Below, one piece after another: positions 25,977-34,900 of a DNA stretch of 64,000 nt (position 1 is its first letter; each line of letters opens with the position of its first letter). The position numbers were made by a program, and so were the translations under genes. Source of the DNA: Plumapathes pennacea (taxonomy: Eukaryota > Cnidaria > Anthozoa > Antipatharia > Myriopathidae); the NCBI GenBank assembly GCA_964036295.1, contig OZ038468.1:18540683-18604682 (forward strand), written 5' to 3'. Under the pieces are notes generated by a model, which was not told the DNA's origin, searched no databases, and was given only the letters and a program-made list of their open reading frames with translations.

Positions 25977-28900
25977 AGTCAACTCTCTCTAAGCGGACAC
26001 CTCTCTAAGGCAGACAACATGCAGATTTGGCCCTTGCTGATTTTCACTTGTTTCTCTGTAACTGAACTCTCTCTAAGGTGGACACTAAATCTAGTCCTGA
26101 AGGTGTCCGCCTTAGAAAGAGCGGACTGTACTACTATTATAATAATTATTATCATTAATATTAGTGCAATAGTAGTATTACAGAACCAATTAGAGTCCGT
26201 GAAAAACACTTTCAACCAACCAGAAACCATTTTGCTAAAAGATAGACCAATCAGCAGTTCGAGTAAATGCACGCATGCCCCCTCCTCCCTTCCTCTAACC
26301 ACCCCTTCCCCCACACCCCCAACTCAATCCCCCATGCGCATAACGCTGCTGAAGTGCTGAATGCCGTAAAGGACAGGCAATGACAGTAGAGAAGCAAAAT
26401 GTTATTAGTTTACGTTGCCACTCATTCTGTTTAAAACTTTTAAACAATCAGTTATTGTAATCGGGCCTTCATATAATTTTAGGAGCTAATTTATGAGAGT
26501 TTAAATTTAGAAGTTTCTTTACCTTATCGGTGCAAGATGTTGAAGGGAGTGCCATCTCTTTGATTGTTTGCGCGTAAGACCAATTTGGGCTTTTTTCACG
26601 CTGGGTATGAGGAATCAACGTTTAACAGATTATGTAAAGAATAATAAACCTCTCTGTAAGAAACGGACAGTTAGTGTGAAGTTTCACGATGAAACGCTTG
26701 TATTTTACTGGGGACATAATATTTTAACATTTACAAAAAGCTGAACTACTTTAACGATACAATCATTAGTGGATATTATATCTGAAATTATCGACAGACT
26801 TTCATCGTTACCTCCTTAATAGTTTCCGTTATTAGAGAAACTTTAGGTAACAAGACTAAGTCTCACATCTTGTTTTACGTATTACGTGTTCTTAAAATCA
26901 CTCGGCTGTAAATGTATTATACATAAAATATTTTTTGGTATCAATACCTATTACAAAATATTATTTTGGCGTTAATTTAGCATTTTGGTGTCATAGCAAT
27001 AACTATGTAGAGTTTACGTACTTCATATAAACTCATTAATGTTTTAGATTACAAAACAAGAATACGCAGGCAAAGCAGATACGAGAGGTCAGCCCACCTA
27101 ATGACATCACTTTAACGTCTTGGAATCCCAGCCAATGTTTCTTAGAATTCTTGGAAAATTGGATTCATGGAAAGAGTCCTCACTTTCCGAATTTTTTTAA
27201 ACTGAAGTTTCTTTACGTCTTCTCAGTTTTGCCAATAGTTAGTTTTTGTTATGACTCTCTCTGAGTACCTCGACTGCCCCTCGCATACCGCTCACAGTTC
27301 ACCTTACAGTTACTTTAAATTACTTTACTAATTAAATTAGTTAAGTTACGTTGTACTTACTCATCTTTTAAAAAATCAGCAAGAGAAATCATGCTGTCTC
27401 CCTTAGATATCTTTCTCTGCATCGAAGTCGGACTCCTTGGTCTGTTAACCCTATGAGTTAAATGGCGACACCATTACACGCTGCAACGGAGCTAACAAAA
27501 AAAACGTGATGCCAGGGCCCTGGGGACGAGTGCCACGCTAACACATGTAGCGCATGCGTACCATCCGTTCTGTTAATACGTCATAGCAGTCTTGGAAACA
27601 CTCACCTATCCTCTGTGTCATTGCTGTGAGGAGACAAAAACAAAACAATCGATTGAGTTATGAAGGTTCACCCTGTAGGTTAAGGCCAGTTTCCATGGTG
27701 ATTTTATAGCCTAGTTCAATTTCTAAACCTGTTATCATAACTATTACAGATTTTTCGCGATTGGCTCCTACTCCTGTGTATTTCTCGTTCATCAGACTTG
27801 AGCGAAAACGCGAAGCTGACGAGGCGGCAGTATAATAGAGCCACGCGAATACGACCGTTCAGTAACCCACCTTTCTTTACTGTCCGGAAGAGCGTTCCCT
27901 GGAAACCAAAAAAAAAAAAAAAGATGTAAAGTAAAATATGTCACTGTGTACAATGAAACAAATTACTTCGTTTTCATGTGACCTTGAACAAGAAAGTAGG
28001 CTTGGAGAGTCTGCATTTTGAGCTTGAGAGTGAAAAGATCAACCCTTTCACTCCTGCGCTCAAAATAGCAATTCTCCCAACAGTTGAAGAGGAAAACACA
28101 CGAGTGATTTAGTGAGAATTCATAGCTGAATCAGCTTTCCTCTGAGCTGTATGATACATCTCTGGTGAGAACTGAGATGAGAAACTTGAAGTTGATCAGC
28201 TTACCTTGATCGTCAAGTTTCAAGTCTGCGAGACAACTGTAAGAGTATGACTTGGCCTGCAGGCCACTCTTCTTGGAGCCTGGGACGAGCAAACCTTCTT
28301 GTGGCAGGGGTGATCTGGACCGACCTTGTTGTTCATTGCTCGCCTTTTTGATCGAGTCCAAGATTTCCGCAAGTCTGTTAGGCTCGCCATTCGTCTTCTC
28401 CATCGAGCCTATGACTTGAGTTCGACTCCGGAACTTGTCCTTGTGCCTGCCCGCTCTTTTCTCTTCATTTTTCAATTTGTGCACCACATGCAGATCATCT
28501 AGACTACCACTAATCCTGCGCACTGGCTCAGGTTTTGTGTCTGGGCCTTTTTTGTCCCCGGTCCAGCTGACGGGGCGTTGATCGGAAGCGACTCCCAGCC
28601 TCCCTCCTTTTGGTTCCTGGGATGAGCCATTGTCGGTTTTTCTTGAGGATTGCGGTGTCGTCGCCTCCGAAGATTTTTGTTCTGTGCCGATAGTGCCATT
28701 GAGTGTAGGTTTCTGTTCTTGGTCTCTGGCACCTGCTACGGTTCGTTCCGTTAGTGAAACACAATAAAAGCCATACATACCCATACATCAAATTGCAATG
28801 CATGATTTCAATTTTTTACATATCGCTGTATCTAAGTGCACCTGCTTATCATAAAACACCTTCCTTACTTGCAAGCAGATGAGCCTGTAAAATGTCCTGT

Positions 28901-31900
28901 CCACTAAAGTTGGGGCATGACAACCGGCGCAAGTGTCTCCGCTCGGCACCTCTACCAGCCTGACGTACAAACACACACGCAGCAATTGGATACTAAGACG
29001 CGCACATGGTCGACTAAAACAAGAGCTATGTATTGATATACAGAGAAATGTCTAAATGGGACTAAAGTGCATCATGAGAAGAAGACGAAGAAAAACTACA
29101 CGATAACGATCACGATAACGATCACAAGAAAATGATGGCACAAAGATGATGATGATAAAGATAGGATGAAGATGAAAATGAAGATAAAGATGAGAAAGAT
29201 GAGGGCGAGATTAAAAAAAAGAGAAGAGGCGAAGGAGAAGGAGAAAGCGAAAGCGAAAGAGAAGAAGACGAAACTAGAAAAGGAATGACCATCTCTAACC
29301 TCTCTTGAACCTCTCTGTGCATTCAGAACGCGAAGACGTTGAATCTCATCATTAATGCCTCTCAGCCGCTTGAGATTTTGCTCTGTGTAGAAAAAACAAA
29401 CAAACAAACAAACAAAAAACAAGTTATTCAGAGTTAATCAGTGAAGAGAATCACGCGAAGTTGCCTACCTAGCAACTGTCTCTTGTTTCCAGGGATTCCC
29501 GTACTTTGTGACACACTGTTCAGGGCACCTTTCTTGGAGAGATTAATCTGTTTTATTTCTTCGTCACTACTGGACTCCTCACCTTAAAAGAAAACACAGA
29601 ATGATATCCATTTATTTTACTTGTACTGTACACGACCACTCACAAAAAAACTCAATTGAATTGCATATGCAGTTTTCTCATCATATCCTCTGTGATAATG
29701 TGAAAATTGGCCAAGTGGAAAGATTAAAGCAATATTCTGTCACAAACCTGCAGCACTTCTAACTTTGCTCCTCACTGGCCAAGCATGCTTAGATTTGGGA
29801 ATCCTGTTCTTCATCTGAAAGTGAAAATGAACAGCACCAAACATCGTAAAAATACAAACAGAACACTGCAGTGTCCACTGATAGTCAATGAATCTTCAGG
29901 TTTTTAGTCCACAATCTGGAAAAAATCCCCTTGTATAAACATGTTACTGTATTTACTTGCCGACCATTTAAATATCATTGTTTATAATGTTTTTTTTCTT
30001 TCTTACCTCTTCCCTCATCAACGAGTTTATGTCTTTCAGTCTCTCAACTTCTTTTTCTGCAACAAATTGATGAAAATAAAACAAAAATACCAACAAACAC
30101 ATTCATCATACATTTTTTCCACTACAGTGTTGCAATCCCAATCTACTTCTTACAAGTACTATCATTTTACCTATTGAGTTTTGAGTCTCTGACCGGTAGC
30201 TAGAGATGGTTGTTGTCCCAATCTCACTCTTTTTCATACGAGGTTTCATAGAATCCTTGGAAGTTCTTGGTTCACAACCTCCAGGGCCCCTATTGACAAA
30301 GAGAGAGACACAGAGAGAAAGTTTTTCGTAAATTTTACATAAGCAGTGCCCTTAATTACCCTACAAGCAAAATCTGGAAAGTTTCCTTTAGAAAAGAGAA
30401 GAATATCAGAAATTTACATAAAGGATAAGGTTTGCATGGTCATCTGCCTTATGCATAGAACTGTCAAGGTTGAAGGTGTTCCTACCTTAAGAGGACATCT
30501 GCAAGCAGCTTCATGCCTTTCTCACTGGCAATATCGGCAGGAGATTTCCCTTGTCTGTCCACAGTGTGCAATGCCTTATTGGCACCAGGCTGGTCCAGAA
30601 GAAAGGTTGCCAGCTGCTTAAAACCCAACCGTGCCGCAAGGTGAAGCAGCGTCTCTTGGCCTAGAAAGGTAAGCATAACAATAGTACACCCTCAAATCAC
30701 CAAGTTCTTTTCAAGCTATGTCTACATTCAATGCTGCAGAAATGAAGAACTGAAGAAATCTGATAATATGCACACCATGTGCAAAACATGTCAGGTATAC
30801 ACAAATGCAAAGCTTTCAAAGACATTTGTTAAAGTAAGATGACTCTAATACATTTTTATGTTCACACTTTCAATTCTTTCCAGAAGCATCTGAATATATC
30901 CTAGGCATATTAGTACATGTTTGTATATATACAAAGATAATATCGACACCAGTAGGATAATAATCTGATGCTCCAAGAAAATAAATATCTAGAAGTTTGT
31001 AATGCAACTTGTACCCTTTTTGTAACGACTCATCATAAATCTTTGTGGTATTATGAACCAGCAAAATCCTTCCTCATCTCTTGAGAATTAAGAGAATTTT
31101 ATATATTCTTGGGCAGTTCATTAGAATACTAAACTATACAAAATATTGCAAAGAAGGCATAAACAGATTGCTGGACATCCTGTTTTGGAACATTATACAC
31201 ATTTTATCCTATTCTATCTAAAGTAGTTAATCTTACACCAGAAAACCCTGCACTTAATATTGCAACTAGTGAGTCAGTGTATAATATTGTATGAGTAAAT
31301 TAAAACATGTTTCACCCCTATGGAGTCAGAGGATACTAAAACTTGGGTCAATTTCAAAGTTGGTACACCCATTCCAAATTCACTGTAAACCTGTATTTTG
31401 ACTAATTCTTGTCATGATGCAGTTCAATTTTATATTTAAAAAAATGGAATTCCTGGTTCGTATATAAGGCAATCTTAGACTCAGTATAGATTTTAAATGG
31501 CAGTACAATATCCTAATGAAAACCAATTTGCATGTACAATATATTGAATCAGACGGTTGAACAGTAAGTTTCGATATTATTCCATGATACTTCCCATAAG
31601 CCACTCAACACAAAACCACTTGACTTTACTGTACTGTATAATCAGGCTACAGAAGCAATACTAAACTTTAAATTGTAGCAATTATATTTTCATCTAATCC
31701 TCTAAATCCCCAACAGCAGAATACCATTGTCATATATATACAATATATTTGTAATATATATATCCTTGAGCTCTCAATATATATATGATATTGTAAATTA
31801 CATTAAATACAAAATGTGTGGGTATTTCAAGACATCATCCAAAATCCAGACAGAAATCAAAGAGGGGAGAAAGAAAAACCGTTTGCTTGAATTATTTTGT

Positions 31901-34900
31901 GAACAGTTTACATATTTTATGTGTTTTGACTACAAATGGTACAGTACACTATTTGAACATGACAGCTTGAAAATGTGACACTACGTGGTAGTGCAAGGTT
32001 GGTTATGGTTTGTATTCCCTTCTGTAAGCCCAATATATAAAATTAGTATATACCACGCAAGTGAATAGTGCTTTTCGCGCGTTCTGATTGGCTCCTCAAT
32101 CTCGGAATATCAAGTACTATTCACCTCCCGGCGGCTTTCGGTAAAAAAAAATGGCGCGCGAACCCAATTTTTGCCCACTTTTGTCGGAAATAAAATAGCT
32201 ATTTGGGAGTTGGCTATTAAACTTGTGTGGTATATACTAAAACAATTATTCGCCTCAGTGTCGGTGAATAGCGGTGGATATTTACCTCGCCGAAACGGCT
32301 CGGCAAATATCCACCGCTATTCACCTCCACTTCGGCGAATAATTGTTAATTATGTACATTATTGGTATTGGACTCGAACTGTACAGATCAATCATGTAAG
32401 GATTTATCAGAATTTTATAGAGTACATGTTCATGCCAATATTTTATCAACATTTTAGTAAGATATTGCTAGACCCCTGCCAAGATCATGGAACTACTGGA
32501 ATGCAAGTGTTAAAAATCATGATTCCTTTTTTGACAAGGTCTTGAATTATGATTTAGGATGTACACAGATTTTATATGTTCTATGAAATGATAAGGGAGA
32601 GCACAAAGAGACCTTGGCTGTAATTTAAGTGCACCCTGCTGGCGTCACGGTCAAAAAAAATTTTTTTGCATCCTCAGTAATTCTTTTACATTCCCATGGT
32701 TCTTTAATTTCCAATTCAAAGAAAAGACCGCCATTTTATGTGGTCATTTCAGCCACAAGTAGACAGCCAGGTTTTGGCACCTTCATTAGTCATTGCCTCG
32801 AGTGAGGTTCGAACCCACGCCCTCAGCATCACAGTTGATCATTCTTTTAACTGCTTGGCCACTGTGGTAGCTCTCTTGTATTAGAAGATCATGAGGGACC
32901 ATGCAAGGTGTTCTTAATATGCACTGTATACTGCCTAAAATATTACACTCTACTCACCATTTCTGTCAGAATTCCCACCACTCTTGCCTTCAAGCACATT
33001 CCAGGAAGAAGGTAAATCCAGACATTCAAAGGCAGTTGTTATTCTTGCATCAAGAGTGTCCCTTTGTTCTTTGGGAATGCTATTTGAAACAAACCCCAAT
33101 GGTATCAGAGACTCTAATACCTTGCTGTTCGATACTCCCTCAGCTAAGGCTTGTGCAAGTATTTGGTCAGTGTCAAAGACATATGAAAATTCGTGTGACG
33201 ATAAAGGTCCAAGCTTGTCATCTTTGGAACAGTAAGCAGTTAGTGTAACTTTTTCAGCTTTGTCATGGTCTGAAATGAAAAGAAACAAATAGTGTTCTTC
33301 AGTTTTCTTGAAAAAATGATTTTTGAAACTAAAACAAACAACTCGGACATTATCTCCCTGTAAAATAGTCTTCCTTGTTCACTGTGTACACTATCAAAGA
33401 TGAAGTAGAAAATGAAGAGTGAAGTTCTTACCAGGAACAATCGCCCTGAGTGTGTATATATTGAGTTGTTGGGCTGTAGTGATGTGACGCTGCTTGCTGC
33501 CATCAAACACCAAGAAGAAATCACTTCCATCTGGCAAAGGGAAGTCATCGGAGTATGTGATGAAAATCACATCTCCACCCTGATAAAAAGAGAAGAACAG
33601 TATCAAATACAGTTCCAAAAGGCAGCTTACCATATATGTGCCGTAGAAAGTTTATACAGCATCAATTTGCCTGGCTTAAAAGGTTAACTTCAGCTGACTA
33701 AGGCTTATCATTCAATGACATGCATGAACTTGTACCATATTTTTAATATTTTTGCCAGTGGCCAAGATCAATGTAGTTGACCTGTGTGACTGACCATGAC
33801 TGGCTGTGAACAATTTGGCATAATTCTTGCTGCAGCCAGGGGAATGGCACAGTATCCTCTCTACTCCCACTATCTCAAACTATTTCTCACTTCCCTTGAG
33901 TGTTCAAGATAGAAGGTTCCACAAATTTACACTAACTTCAATAGTTTACAATGTATAAATGTGAATATAATTTACATACAAAAGTACCTAAGCCAATATA
34001 TCAAAGTCATTCAAAAGTTTTAGAGCCTTGCTTGTCTGCTTCAATCCTTCTACATCTTATTAACCGAGTTGTTTTATTATTAAATCATTGAGAGGACCAT
34101 GCAGGATCAGTTGTCATGAAACTGCAGAATATTATTATGGTCTTTAGGGCAAGAACAAAAATGAACCTTGTCACAATGAAAAGACCTCCAGGTATATCAA
34201 CACTTTAGCATGTCACTGAACGTGACTGCTTGCTAGGAATCATTGGAGTATGAGGCTTCCAAGTCTGATGCAAATACAGACTTATGCTTGTCTGTACATT
34301 TACTTTGGATCACTGAATATTTTTTAGGGCTATCATTGCAACAACTATCACTGGTTGCTTAATGTAACTGTGACGAACAATTTTACTATCATTTTCAATC
34401 CACAGTTGGTACACTGTTCAAATGAGTTATTCATAATTGCAACATGTTGGCTGTATATATTTTGAAGAGGAGATTAGATGTCTCACAACAACAAAACAAT
34501 ATTCAGCCATGCAAGTACAAGAACAATAAAACTGTGACCAAATAAAAATATTCCAAGGCCTGTCAATATTATCTGCAGTATATCTATTTTTCAAGTATTG
34601 ACACAGTAAAACAAAACGGATTCCAGCTATCACACCATCATAATTTGGAAGAAAAACTGAACATATACAAAATATTTTTTTTCAGAATAGATCAAAAACA
34701 CTATCTGATAAACGGCCGCTAAACGAAAGTATTTAAATTGAGTGTCTTGAAAAAACCGGAACGCCTTTCTTAGTCATGGCTTCATTTAGAATCACTGACC
34801 CAAACACTGGGAAACCTGAAGAATAATAGTCACGGATGATATATACGCCCTTACAATGCCCAAGAAATCAGTGAAGCACTACCACAAACACAATACAGTT

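Larger units (their letters stand above)
30661..32957 (-). other. Intron 4 of the RhoGEF gene
   Basis: AT-rich intron holding the SINE and two foldbacks described separately. The stretch 30661-32040 shows no domain-bearing open frame and no further element I can define. Confidence 0.5.

Noticed and set aside
29100-29280. Ser/Phe-rich minus-strand ORFs
   Set aside because: Purine-rich simple sequence (GATGAA/GAGAAG) in the intron between RhoGEF exons 10 and 11.
32800-32882. Possible functional tRNA gene
   Set aside because: A perfect B box is present but the acceptor stem does not pair and a SINE body follows directly.
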